Assembly (NCBI GenBank): GCA_963580455.1
Contig: OY756958.1
Coordinates: 8,878,501 to 8,942,500 of the forward strand
Direction of reading: 5' to 3'
Source: Euonymus europaeus
Lineage: Eukaryota > Streptophyta > Magnoliopsida > Celastrales > Celastraceae
DNA length: 64,000 nucleotides
A program made the translations under genes and the position numbers. Below the pieces are notes generated by a model. It searched no databases. It saw only the letters and a list, made by a program, of their open reading frames with translations, and was not told the origin of the DNA. Positions 49,189-61,437 of the stretch are shown here, one piece after another; position 1 is the stretch's first letter; each line of letters starts with the position of its first letter.

Positions 49189-50785
49189 AGGAAGCTTATA
49201 CTCGTAAAATTTGTCATAGAATAACAATAAAAAGTGTACAATGAGCAACTTTGATGGTCCGGAATTGCTCAACTCTCACTATGAAGTAGCTTTTAACGTT
49301 TTTGCTCATTTCTTATTGATAGTTGAGGTTTTGGCATCAAAATAATCCAGCAAGCATGTACTCGTAAAATTTGACATAGAAGAACAACAAAAAGTGTACA
49401 TCGAGCAACTTTGATTGTCCGAAGTTGCTCAACTCACTCTATGGAGGAGCTTTAAACGGTTTTGTCCATTTGTTATAGAAAGTTGGGGTTTTGGAATCGA
49501 AATATTCTAGGAAGCTTACACTCGTAAAATTAGATATAGAATAACAATAAAAAGTGTACACCGAGCAACTTTTATGTTCTGAAGTTGCTCAACTCTCTCT
49601 ATTGAGTAGCTTTAAAAGTTTTTATCCATTTGTCATAGAAAGTTGGGGTTTTGGCATCGAAATAATCTAGGAAGCTTATACTCCTAAAATTTGACATAGA
49701 ATAACAATAAAAAGTGTACACCGAGCAACTTTTATGGTCCGAAGTTGCTCAACTCTCTCTATGGAATAGCTTTTAACGGTTTTGTCAATTTGTCATTGAT
49801 AGTTGGTGTTTTGGCATCGAAATAATCTAGGAAGCTTATACTCATAAAATTTGGCATAGAAGAACAATAAAAAGTGTACACCGAGCAACTTTTATGGTCC
49901 AAAGTTTCTCAACTCTCTCTATGGAGTAGCTTTAAACGGTTTTGTCCATTTGTCATAGAAAGTTGGGGTTTTGGAACCGAAATAATCTAGGAAGCTTATA
50001 CACGTAAAATTTGACATAGAAGAACAATAAAAAGTGTACACCGAGCAACTTTGATAGTCCAAAGTTGCTCAACTCACTCTATGGAGGAGCTTTAAATGGG
50101 TTTGTCCTTTTGTCATAGAAAGTTGGGTTTTTGGCATCGAAATAATCTAGAAAGCTTATACTCGTAAAATTTGACATAGAATAACAATAAAAAGTGTACA
50201 CCGAGCAACTTTGATAGTCCGAAGTTGCACAACTCTCTCTATGGAGGAGCTTTTAACGTTTTTGTCCATTGGTCATAGAAAGTTGGGGTTTTGGCATCGA
50301 AACAATCTAGGATGCTTATAGTCATAAAATTTGACATAGAAAACAATAAAAAGTGTACACCGAGCAACTTTTATGGTCCGAAGTTGCTCAACTCTCTCTA
50401 TGGAGGAGCTTTTAACGTTTTTGTCCATTTGTCATAGAAAGTTGGGGTTTTGGCATCGAAACAATCTAGGATGCTTATAGTCATAAAATTTGACATAGAA
50501 AACAATAAAAAGTGTACACCGAGCAACTTTTATGGTCCGAAGTTGCTCAACTCTCTCTATGTAGGAGCTTTTAATGTTTTTATCCATTTGTCTTGTAAAG
50601 TTGGTGTTTTCACATCGAAATAATCTACGAAGCTTATACTCGTAAAATTTGACATAGAAGAACAATAAAAAGTTTACACCGAGAAACTTTGATAGTCCGA
50701 AGTTGCTCAACTCACTCTATGGAGGAGCTTTAAAGGTTTTGTCCATTTGTCATAGAAAGTTCGGGTTTTGGAATCGAAATAATCT
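49189..50785. repeat. Second 11-monomer HOR type, copy 2 (1597 bp)
   Basis: Follows 47430-48868 and then differs: the 159-bp GAAAACAAT monomer is present twice in a row (50309 and 50468), the final monomer 50627-50785 is itself 159 bp (TTTAAAGGTTTTG), and the last monomers of copy 1 are missing. Private bases include AAGCATGTACTC (49353) and CTCCTAAAATTTG (49680). Confidence 0.8.
50309..50626. repeat. Tandem duplication of one 159-bp monomer
   Basis: 50309-50467 and 50468-50626 share AAACAATCTAGGATGC ahead of them, AGTCATAAAATTTGACATAG and the GAAAACAAT 1-bp deletion. In the related blocks at 48550, 53328, 56029 and 60800 only one such monomer is present. The second copy then continues into GTAGGAGC and CTTGTAAAG. 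This is duplication at the scale of a single monomer. Confidence 0.85.
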
Positions 50786-51105
50786 AGGAAGCTTATACTC
50801 GTAAAATTTGACGTAGAAGAACAATAAAAAGTGTACAATGAGCAACTTTGATGGTCCGGAATTGCTCAACTCTCACTTTGAAGTAGCTTTTAACGGTTTT
50901 GCTCATTTCTTATTGATAGTTGAGGTTTTGGCATCAAAATAATCCAGCAAGCATATACTCGTAAAATTTGACATAGAAGAACAACAAAAAGTGTACTCCG
51001 AGCAACTTTTATGGTCCGAAGTTGCTCAACTCTCTCTATGGAGGAGCTTTTAACGATTTTGTCCATTTGTCATAGAAAGTTGGTGTTTTGGCATCAAAAT
51101 AATCT
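50786..51105. repeat. Divergent monomer pair, two monomers
   Basis: 50786-50945 is the GGTCCGGAATTG / TTTCTTATTGATAG class and 50946-51105 the AGCAAGCATATACTC class that nearly always follows it. Private bases: TCACTTTGAAG (50875) and GTGTACTCCGAG (50990). The second switches to an AACGATTTTGTCC end. Confidence 0.75.
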
Positions 51106-53806
51106 AGGAAGCCTACACTCGTAAAATTTGATATAGAATAACAATAAAAAGTGTACACCGAGCAACTTTTATGTTCTGAAGTTGCTCAACTCTCTCTATT
51201 GAGTAGCTTTAAAAGTTTTTGTCCATTTGTCATAGAAAGTTGGGGTTTTGGCATCGAAATAATCTAGGAAGCTTATAGTCGTAAAATTTGACATAGAAGA
51301 ACAATAAAAAGTGTACACCGAGCAACTTTGATAGTCTGAAGTTGCACAACTCACTCTATGGAGGAGCTTTTAACGTTGAAAGTTGGGGTTTTGGAATCCA
51401 AATAATCTAGGAAGCTTATACTCGTAAAATTTGACATAGAAGAACAATAAAAAGTGTACACCGAGCAACTTTGATAGTCCGAAGTTGCAGAACTCTCTCT
51501 ATGGAGGAGCTTTTAACGTTTTTGTCCATTTGTCATAGAAAGTTGGCGTTTTGGCATCGAAATAATCTAGGATGCTTATAGTCATAAAATTTGACATAGA
51601 AGAACAATAAAAAGTGTACACCGAGCAACTTTTATGTTCCAAAGTTGCTCAACTCTCTCTATGGAGTAGCTTTAAACGGTTTTGTCCATTTGTCATAGAA
51701 AGTTGGGGTTTTGGAATCGAAATAATCTAGGAAGCTTATACTCGTAAAATTTGACATAGAATAACAATAAAAAGTGTACACCGAGCAACTTTTATGGTCC
51801 GAAGTTGCTCAACTCTCTCTATGGAATAGCTTTTAACGGTTTTGTCGATTTGTCATTGATAGTTGGTGTTTTGGAATCGAAATAATCTAGGAAGCTTTTA
51901 CTCGTAAAATTTGACATTGAAGAACAACAAAACGTGTAAACCGAGCAACTTTTATGGTCCAAAGTTGCTCAACTCTCTCTATGGAGTAGCTTTAAACGGT
52001 TTTGTCCATTTGTCATAGAAAGTCGGGGTTTTGGAATCAAAATAATCTAGGAAGCTTATACTCGTAAAATTTGAAATAGAATAACAATAAAAAGTGTACA
52101 CCGAGCAACTTTTATGGTCCGAAGTTGCTCAACTCTTTTTATGGAATAGCTTTTAACGGTTTTGTCGATTTGTCATTGATAGTTGGTGTTTTGGCATCGA
52201 AATAATCTAGGAGGCTTATACTCGTAAAATTTGACATAGAAGAACAACAAAAAGTGTTCACCGAGCAACTTTTATGGTCCAAAGTTGCTCAACTCTCTCT
52301 ATGGAGTAGCTTTAACGGTTTTGCTAATTTCTTATTGATAGTTGAGGTTTTGGCATCAAAATAATCCAGCAAGCATATACTCGTAAAATTTGACATAGAA
52401 GAACAACAAAAAGTGTACATCGAGCAACTTTGATTGTCCAAAGTTGCTCAACTCAATCTATGGAGGAGCTTTAATTGGTTTTGTCCATTTGTCATAGAAA
52501 GTTGGGGTTTTGGAATCGAAATATTCTAGGAAGCTTACACTCGTAAAATTAGATATAGAATAACAATAAAAAGCGTACACCGAGCAACTTTTATGTTCTT
52601 AAGTTGCTCAACTCTCTCCATTGAGTAGCTTTAAAAGTTTTTGTCCATTTGTCATAGAAAGTTGTTGTTTTGGCATCGAAATAATCTAGGAAGCTTATAC
52701 TCGTAAAATTTGACATAGAAGAACAACAAAAAGTGTACACCGAGCAACTTTTATGGTCCGAAGTTGCTCAACTCTCTCTATGGAATAGCTTTTAACGGTT
52801 TTGTCCATTTGTCATTGATAGTTGTTGTTTTGGCATCGAAATAATCTAGGAAGCTTATACTCGTAAAATTTGACATAGAAGAACAACAAAAAGTGTACAC
52901 CGAGCAACTTTTATGGTCCAAAGTTGCTCAACTCTCTCTATGGAGTAGCTTTAAACGGTTTTGTCCATTTGTCATAGAAAGTTGGGGTTTTGGAATCGAA
53001 ATAATCTAGGAAGCTTATACACGTTAAATTTGACATAGAAGAACAATAAAAAGTGTACACCGAGCAACTTTGATAGTCCAAAGTTGCTCAACTCACTCTA
53101 TGGAGGAGCTTTAAATGGTTTTGTCCTTTTGTCATAGAAAGTTGGGTTTTTGGCATCGAAATAATCTAGAAAGCTTATACTCGTAAACTTTGACATAGAA
53201 TAACAATAAAAAGTGTACACCGAGCAACTTTGATAGTCCGAAGTTGCACAACTCTCTCTATGGAGGAGCTTTTAACGTTTTTGTCCATTTGTCATAGAAA
53301 GTTGGGGTTTGGGCATCGAAACAATCTAGGATGCTTATAGTCATAAAATTTGACATAGAAAACAATAAAAAGTGTACACCGAGCAACTTTTATGGTCCGA
53401 ATTTGCTCAACTCTCTCTATGGAGGATCTTTTAACGTTTTAATCCATTTGTCTTGTAAAGTTGGTGTTTTCACATCGAAATAATCTACGAAGCTTATACT
53501 CGTAAAATTTGACATAGAAGAACAATAAAAAGTTTACACCGAGCAACTTTGATAGTCCGAAGTTGCTCAACTCACTTTATGGAGGAGCTTTAAACGGTTT
53601 TGTCCATTCGTCATAGAAAGTTGGGGTTTTGGAATCGAAATAATCTAGGAAGCTTATACACGTAAAATTTGACATAGAAGAACAATAAAAAGTGTACACC
53701 GAGCAACTTTGATAGTCCGAAGTTGCTCAACTCACTCTATGGAGGAGCTTTAAACGGTTTTGTCCATTTGTCATAGAAAGTTGGGATTTTGGAATCAAAA
53801 TAATCT
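51106..53806. repeat. 17-monomer HOR (2701 bp), copy 1
   Basis: Contains one 143-bp monomer (51266-51408) and two 159-bp monomers (52209-52367, 53328-53486); 2701 + 19 = 17 x 160. Markers shared with copy 2 at +2701: GGAATCCAAATAATC (51393), AAAACGTGTAAACC (51929), AAGTCGGG (52020), CTCTTTTTATGG (52133), GTGTTCACC (52255), TTTGCTAATTTC (52320) and GTTGTTGTTTTGG (52662). Roughly 20 differences over 2.7 kb by eye. Confidence 0.9.
52209..52367. repeat. 159-bp hybrid monomer, repeated at 54910-55068
   Basis: The 5' part (ACAACAAAAAGTGTTC, TGGTCCAAAGTTGC, GGAGTAGCTTTA) belongs to one class. The 3' part (ACGGTTTTGCTAATTTCTTA, GTTGAGG, AATCCAGC) belongs to the divergent class. The join in GCTTTAACGG removed one base. 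The same hybrid at +2701 shows that it formed before the HOR duplicated. Confidence 0.88.
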
Positions 53807-56507
53807 AGGAAGCTTACACTCGTAAAATTTGATATAGAATAACAATAAAAAGTGTACACCGAGCAACTTTTATGTTCTGAAGTTGCTCAACTCTCTCTAT
53901 TGAGTAGCTTTAAAAGTTTTTGTCCATTTGTCATAGAAAGTTGGGGTTTTGGCATCGAAATAATCTAGGAAGTTTATACTCGTAAAATTTGACATAGAAG
54001 AACAATAAAAAGTGTACACCGAGCAACTTTGATAGTCTGAAGTTGCACAACTCACTCTATGGAGGAGCTTTTAACGTTGAAAGTTGGGGTTTTGGAATCC
54101 AAATAATCTAGGAAGCTTATACTCGTAAAATTTGACATAGAAGAACAATAAAAAGTGTACACCGAGCAACTTTGATAGTCCGAAGTTGCAGAACTCTCTC
54201 TATGGAGGAGCTTTTAAGGTTTTTGTCCATTTGTCATAGAAAGTTGGGGTTTTGGCATCGAAATAATCTAGGATGCTTATAGTCATAAAATTTGACATAG
54301 AAGAACAATAAAAAGTGTACACCGAGCAACTTTTATGTTCCAAAGTTGCTCAACTCTCTCTATGGAGTAGCTTTAAACGGTTTTGTCCATTTGTCATAGA
54401 AAGTTGGGGTTTTGGAATCGAAATAATCTAGGAAGCTTATACTCGTAAAATTTGACATAGAATAACAATAAAAAGTGTACACCGAGCAACTTTTATGGTC
54501 CGAAGTTGCTCAACTCTCTCTATGGAATAGCTTTTAACGGTTTTGTCGATTTGTCATTGATAGTTGGTGTTTTGGAATCGAAATAATCTAGGAAGCTTAT
54601 ACTCGTAAAATTTGACATTGAAGAACAACAAAACGTGTAAACCGAGCAACTTTTATGGTCCAAAGTTGCTCAACTCTCTCTATGGAGTAGCTTTAAACGG
54701 TTTTATCCATTTGTCATAGAAAGTCGGGATTTTGGAATCGAAATAATCTAGGAAGCTTATACTCGTAAAATTTGACATAGAATAACAATAAAAAGTGTAC
54801 ACCGAGCAACTTTTATGGTCCGAAGTTGCTCAACTCTTTTTATGGAATAGCTTTTAACGGTTTTGTCGATTTGTCATTGATAGTTGGTGTTTTGGCATCG
54901 AAATAATCTAGGAGGCTTATACTCGTAAAATTTGACATAGAAGAACAACAAAAAGTGTTCACCGAGCAACTTTTATGGTCCAAAGTTGCTCAACTCTCTC
55001 TATGGAGTAGCTTTAACGGTTTTGCTAATTTCTTATTGATAGTTGAGGTTTTGGCATCAAAATAATCCAGCAAGCATATACTCGTAAAATTTGACATAGA
55101 AGAACAACAAAAAGTGTACATCGAGCAACTTTGATTGTCCGAAGTTGCTCAACTCACTCTATGGAGGAGCTTTAAACGGTTTTGTCCATTTGTCATAGAA
55201 AGTTGGGGTTTTGGAATCGAAATATTCAAGGAAGCTTACACTCGTAAAATTAGATATAGAATAACAATAAAAAGTGTACACCGAGCAACTTTTATGTTCT
55301 GAAGTTGCTCAACTCTCTCTATTGAGTAGCTTTAAAAGTTTTTGTCCATTTGTCATAGAAAGTTGTTGTTTTGGCATCGAAATAATCTAGTAAGCTTATA
55401 CTCGTAAAATTTGACATAGAAGAACAACAAAAAGTGTACACCGAGCAACTTTTATGGTCCGAAGTTGCTCAACTCTCTCTATGGAATAGCTTTTAACGGT
55501 TTTGTCCATTTGTCATTGATAGTTGTTGTTTTGGCATCGAAATAATCTAGGAAGCTTATACTCGTAAAATTTGACATAGAAGAACAACAAAAAGTGTACA
55601 CCGAGCAACTTTTATGGTCCAAAGTTGCTCAACTCTCTCTATGGAGTAGCTTTAAACGGTTTTGTCCATTTGTCATAGAAAGTTGGGGTTTTGGAATCGA
55701 AATAATCTAGGAAGCTTATACACGTTAAATTTGACATAGAAGAACAATAAAATGTGTACACCGAGCAACTTTGATAGTCCAAAGTTGCTCAACTCACTCT
55801 ATGGAGGAGCTTTAAATGGTTTTGTCCTTTTGTCATAGAAAGTTGGGTTTTTGGCATCGAAATAATCTAGAAAGCTTATACTCGTAAACTTTGACATAGA
55901 ATAACAATAAAAAGTGTACACCGAGCAACTTTGATAGTCCGAAGTTGCACAACTCTCTCTATGGAGGAGCTTTTAACGTTTTTGTCCATTTGTCATAGAA
56001 AGTTGGGGTTTGGGCATCGAAACAATCTAGGATGCTTATAGTCATAAAATTTGACATAGAAAACAATAAAAAGTGTACACCGAGCAACTTTTATGGTCCG
56101 AATTTGCTCAACTCTCTCTATGGAGGATCTTTTAACGTTTTAATCCATTTGTCTTGTAAAGTTGGTGTTTTCACATCGAAATAATCTACGAAGCTTATAC
56201 TCGTAAAATTTGACATAGAAGAACAATAAAAAGTTTACACCGAGCAACTTTGACAGTCCGAAGTTGCTCAACTCACTCTATGGAGGAGCTTTAAACGGTT
56301 TTGTCCATTCGTCATAGAAAGTTGGGGTTTTGGAATCGAAATAATCTAGGAAGCTTATACACGTAAAATTTGACATAGAAGAACAATAAAAAGTGTACGC
56401 CGAGCAACTTTGATAGTCCGAAGTTGCTCAACTCACTCTATGGAGGAGCTTTAAATGGTTTTGTCCTTTTGTCATAGAAAGTTGGAGTTTTGGCATCGAA
56501 ATAATCT
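53807..56507. repeat. 17-monomer HOR (2701 bp), copy 2
   Basis: Same order and same short monomers (143 bp at 53967-54109; 159 bp at 54910-55068 and 56029-56187) as copy 1. Private bases include TTTTAAGG (54213), AAGTCGGGATT (54721), ATTCAAGG (55224) and GACAGTCC (56251). The repeat stops near 56450, where AACGG becomes AATGG. Confidence 0.9.
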
Positions 56508-56819
56508 AAGAAGCTTATACTCGTAAAATTTGTAATAGAAGAACAATAAAAAGTGTACACCGAGCAACTTTTATGTTCCAAAGTTGCTCAACTCTCTCTA
56601 TGGAGTAGCTTTAAACGGTTTTGTCCATTTGTCATAGAAAGTTGGGGTTTTGGAATCGAAATAATCTAGGAAGCTTATACTCGTAAAATTTGTCATAGAA
56701 TAACAATAAAAAGTGTACACCGAGGAACTTTGATAGTCCACAACTCTCTCTATGGAGGAGCTTTTAACGTTTTTGTCCATTTGTCATAGAAAGTTGGGGT
56801 TTTGGCATCGAAACAATCT
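56508..56819. repeat. Two-monomer link ending in a 152-bp monomer
   Basis: 56508-56667 matches 49029-49188 (AAGAAGCTT, TTTGTAATAG). 56668-56819 begins like the monomer at 47430/49189 (TTTGTCATAGAATAAC) and has lost 8 bases, GAAGTTGC, at AGTCCACAACTC (56735-56746). That is the right arm of the long dyad. Confidence 0.85.
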
Positions 56820-59800
56820 AGGATGCTTATAGTCATAAAATTTGACATAGAAAACAATAAAAAGTGTACACAGAGCAACTTTTATGGTCCGAAGTTGCTC
56901 AACTCTCTCTATGGAGGAGCTTTTAATGTTTTTATCCATTTGTTTTGTAAAGTTGGTGTTTTCACATCGAAATAATCTACGAAGCTTATACTCGTAAAAT
57001 TTGACATAGAAGAACAATAAAAAGTTTACACCAAGAAACTTTGATAGTCCGAAGTTGCTCAACTCACTCTATGGAGGAGCTTTAAAGGTTTTGTCCATTT
57101 GTCATAGAAAGTTGGGGTTTTGGAATCGAAATAACCTAGGAAGCTTATACTCGTAAAATTTGACGTAGAAGAACAATAAAAAGTGTACAATGAGCAACTT
57201 TGATGGTCCGGAATTGCTCAACTCTCACTATGAAGTAGCTTTTAACGGTTTTGCTCATTTCTTATTGATAGTTGAGGTTTTGGCATCAAAATAATCCAGC
57301 AAGCATATACTCGTAAAATTTGACATAGAAGAACAACAAAAAGTGTACATCGAGCAACTTTGATAGTCCGAAGTTTCTCAACTCACTCTATGGAGGAGCT
57401 TTAAACGGTTTTGTCCATTTGTCATAGAAAGTTGGGATTTTGGAATCAAAATAATCTAGGAAGCTTACACTCGTAAAATTTGATATAGAATAACAATAAA
57501 AAGTGTAAACCGAGCAACTTTTATGTTCTGAAGTTGCTCAACTCTCTCTATTGAGTAGCTTTAAAAGTTTTTGTCCATTTGTCATAGAAAGTTGGGGTTT
57601 TGGCATCGAAATAATCTAGGAAGCTTATACTCGTAAAATTTGACATAGAAGAAAATAAAAAGTGTACACCGAGCAACTTTGATAGTCTGAAGTTGCACAA
57701 CTCACTCTATGGAGGAGCTTTTAACGTTGAAAGTTGGGGTTTTGGAATCCAAATAATCTAGGAAGCTTATACTCGTAAAATTTGACATAAAAGAACAATA
57801 AAAAGTGTACACCGAGCAACTTTGATAGTCCGAAGTTGCAGAACTCTCTCTATGAAGGAGCTTTTAAGGTTTTTGTCCATTTGTCATAGAAAGTTGGGGT
57901 TTTGGCATCGAAATAATCTAGGATGCTTATAGTCATAAAATTTGACATAGAAGAACAATAAAAAGTGTACACCGAGCAACTTTTATGTTCCAAAGTTGCT
58001 CAACTCTCTCTATGGAGTAGCTTTAAACGGTTTTGTCCATTTGTCATAGAAAGTTGGGGTTTTGGAATCGAAATAATCTAGGAAGCTTATACTCGTAAAA
58101 TTTGACATAGAATAACAATAAAAAGTGTACATCGAGCAACTTTTATGGTCCGAAGTTGCTCAACTCTCTCTATGGAATAGCTTTTAACGGTTTTGTCAAT
58201 TTGTCATTGATAGTTGGTGTTTTGGAATCGAAATAATCTAGGAAGCTTATACTCGTAAAATTTGACATAGAAGAACAACAAAACGTGTAAACCGAGCAAC
58301 TTTTATGGTCCAAAGTTGCTCAACTCTCTCTATGGAGTAGCTTTAAACGGTTTTGTCCATTTGTCATAGAAAGTCGGGGTTTTGGAATCGAAATAATCTA
58401 GGAAGCTTACACCCGTAAAATTTGACATAGAATAACAATAAAAAGTGTACACCGAGCAACTTTTATGGTCCGAAGTTGCTCAACTCTTTTTTTGGAATAG
58501 CTTTTAACGGTTTTGTCGATTTGTCATTGATAGTTGGTGTTTTGGCATCGAAATAATCTAGGAAGCTTATACTCGTAAAATTTGACATAGAAGAACAACA
58601 AAAAGTGTTCACCGAGCAACTTTTATGGTCCAAAGTTGCTCAACTCTCTCTATGGAGTAGCTTTAAACGGTTTTGTCCATTTGTCATAGAAAGTTGGGGT
58701 TTTGGAATCGAAATAATCTAGGAAGCTTATACACGTAAAATTTGACATAGAAGAACAATAAAAAGTGTACACCGAGCAACTTTGATAGTTCGAAGTTGCT
58801 CAACTCACTCTATGGAGGAGCTTTAAATGGTTTTGTCCTTTTGTCATAGAAAGTTGGGGTTTTGGAATCCAAATAATCTAGGAAGCTTATACTCGTAAAA
58901 TTTGACATAGAAGAACAATAAAAAGTGTACACCGAGCAACTTTGATAGTCCGAAGTTGCAGAACTCTCTCTATGGAGGAGCTTTTAACGTTTTTGTCCAT
59001 TTGTCATAGAAAGTTGGGGTTTTGGCATCGAAATAATCTAGGATGCTTATAGTCATAAAATTTGACATAGAAGAACAATAAAAAGTGTACACCGAGCAAC
59101 TTTTATGGTCCGAAGTTGCTCAACTCTCTCTATCGAATAGCTTTTAACGGTTTTGTCGATTTGTCATTGATAGTTGGTGTTTTGGCACCGAAATAATCTA
59201 GGAAGCTTATACTCGTAAAATTTAACATAGAAGAACAACAAAACGTGTACACCGAGCAACTTTTATGGTCCAAAGTTTCTCAACTCTCTCTATGGAGTAG
59301 CTTTAAACGGTTTTGTCCATTTGTCATAGAAAGTTGGGGTTTTGGAATCGAAATAATCTAGGAAGCTTATACTCGTAAAATTTGACGTAGAAGAACAATA
59401 AAAAGTATACAATGAGCAACTTTGATGGTCCGGAATTGCTCAACTCTCACTATGAAGTAGCTTTTAACGGTTTTGCTCATTTCTTATTGATAGTTGAGGT
59501 TTTGGCATCAAAATAATCCAGCAAGCATATACTCGTAAAATTTGACATAGTAGAACAACAAAAAGTGTACATCGAGCAACTTTGATTGTCCGAAGTTTCT
59601 CAACTCACTCTATGGAGGAGCTTTAAACGGTTTTGTCCATTTGTCATAGAAAGTTGGGGTTTTGGAATCGAAATAATCTAGGAAGCTTACACTCGTAAAA
59701 TTTGATATAGAATAACAATAAAAAGTGTACACGGAGCAACTTTTATGTTCTGAAGTTACTCAACTCTCTCTATTGAGTAGCTTTAAAAGTTTTTGCCCAT

Positions 59801-61437
59801 TTGTCATAGAAAGTTGGGGTTTTGGCATCGAAATAATCTAGGAAGCTTAAACTCGTAAAATTTGAAATAGAAGAACAATAAAAAGTGTACACCGAGCAAC
59901 TTTTATGTTCCAAAGTTGCTCAACTCTCTCTATGGAGTAGCTTTAAACGGTTTTGTCCATTTGTTATAGAAAGTTGGGGTTTTGGAATCGAAATAATCTA
60001 GGAAGCTTATACTCGTAAAATTTGTCATAGAATAACAATAAAAAGTGTACAATGAGCAACTTTGATGGTCCGGAATTGCTCAACTCTCACTATGAAGTAG
60101 CTTTTAACGTTTTTGCTCATTTCTTATTGATAGTTGATTTTTTGGCATCAAAATAATCCAGCAAGCATATACTCGTAAAATTTGACATAGAAGAACAACA
60201 AAAAGTGTACATCGAGCAACTTTGATAGTCCGAAGTTGCTCAACTCACTCTATGGAGGAGCTTTAAACGGTTTTGTCCATTTGTCATAGAAAGTTGGGGT
60301 TTTGGAATCGAAATAATCTAGGAAGCTTACACTCGTAAAATTTGATATAGAAGAACAATAAAAAGTGTACACCGAGCAACTTTTATGTTCTGAAGTTGCT
60401 CAACTCTCTCTATTGAGTAGCTTTAAAAGTTTTTGTCCATTTGTCAAAGAAAGCTGGGGTTTTGGCATCGAAATAATCTAGGAAGCTTATACACGTAAAA
60501 TTTGACATAGAAGAACAATAAAAAGTGTACACCGAGCAACTTTGATAGTCCAAAGTTGCTCAACTCACTCTATGGAGGTGCTTTAAATGGTTTTGTCCTT
60601 TTGTCATAGAAAGTTGGGTTTTTGGCATCGAAATAATCTAGAAAGCTTATACTCGTAAAATTTGACGTAGAATAACAATAAAAAGTGTACACCGAGCAAC
60701 TTTGATAGTCCGAAGTTGCACAACTCTCTCTATGGAGGAGCTTTTAACGTTTTTATCCATTTGTCATAGAAAGTTGGGGTTTGGGCATCGAAACAATCTA
60801 GGATGCTTATAGTCATAAAATTTGACATAGAAAACAATAAAAAGTGTACACCGAGCAACTTTTATGGTCCGAAGTTGCTCAACTCTCTCTATGGAGGAGC
60901 TTTTAACGTTTTTATCCATTTGTCTTGTAAAATTGGTGTTTTCACATCGAAATAATCTACGAAGCTTATACTCGTAAAATTTGACATAGAAGAACAATAA
61001 AAAGTTTACACCGAGCAACTTCGATAGTCCGAAGTTGCTCAACTCACTCTATGAAGGAGCTTTAAACGGTTTTGTCCATTTGTCATAGAAAGTTGGGGTT
61101 TTGAATCGAAATAATCTAGGAAGCTTATACACGTAAAATTTGACATAGAAGAACAATAAAAAGTGTACACCGAGCAACTTTGATAGTCCGAAGTTGCTCA
61201 ACTCACTCTATGAAGGAGCTTTAAACGGTTTTGTCCATTTGTCATAGAAAGTTGGGGTTTTGGAATCGAAATAATCTAGGAAGCTTATACACGTAAAATT
61301 TGACATAGAATAACAATAAAAAGTGTACACCGAGGAACTTTGATAGTCCGAAGTTGCACAACTCTCTCTATGGAGGAGCTTTTAACGTTTTTGTCCATTT
61401 GTCATAGAAAGTTGGGGTTTTGGCATCGAAACAATCT
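56820..61437. repeat. 4.6-kb unit, copy 1
   Basis: From 56820 the sequence recurs at 61438 (offset 4618). 57458-58719 also follows the 17-monomer HOR (53807 onward). Short monomers: two of 159 bp (56820, 56979), one of 142 bp (57618-57759: the 17-bp deletion plus one missing base at GAAAATAAA), and 159 bp at 60800-60958 and 60959-61117. The part 60000-61117 resembles the 49189 HOR type. Confidence 0.8.

Noticed and set aside
39610..50785. A single 1759-bp HOR spanning 39610-43127 and 47430-49188
   Set aside because: The length is shared (11 monomers with one 159-bp member), but the order of monomer classes and private variants differ, so they are separate HORs.
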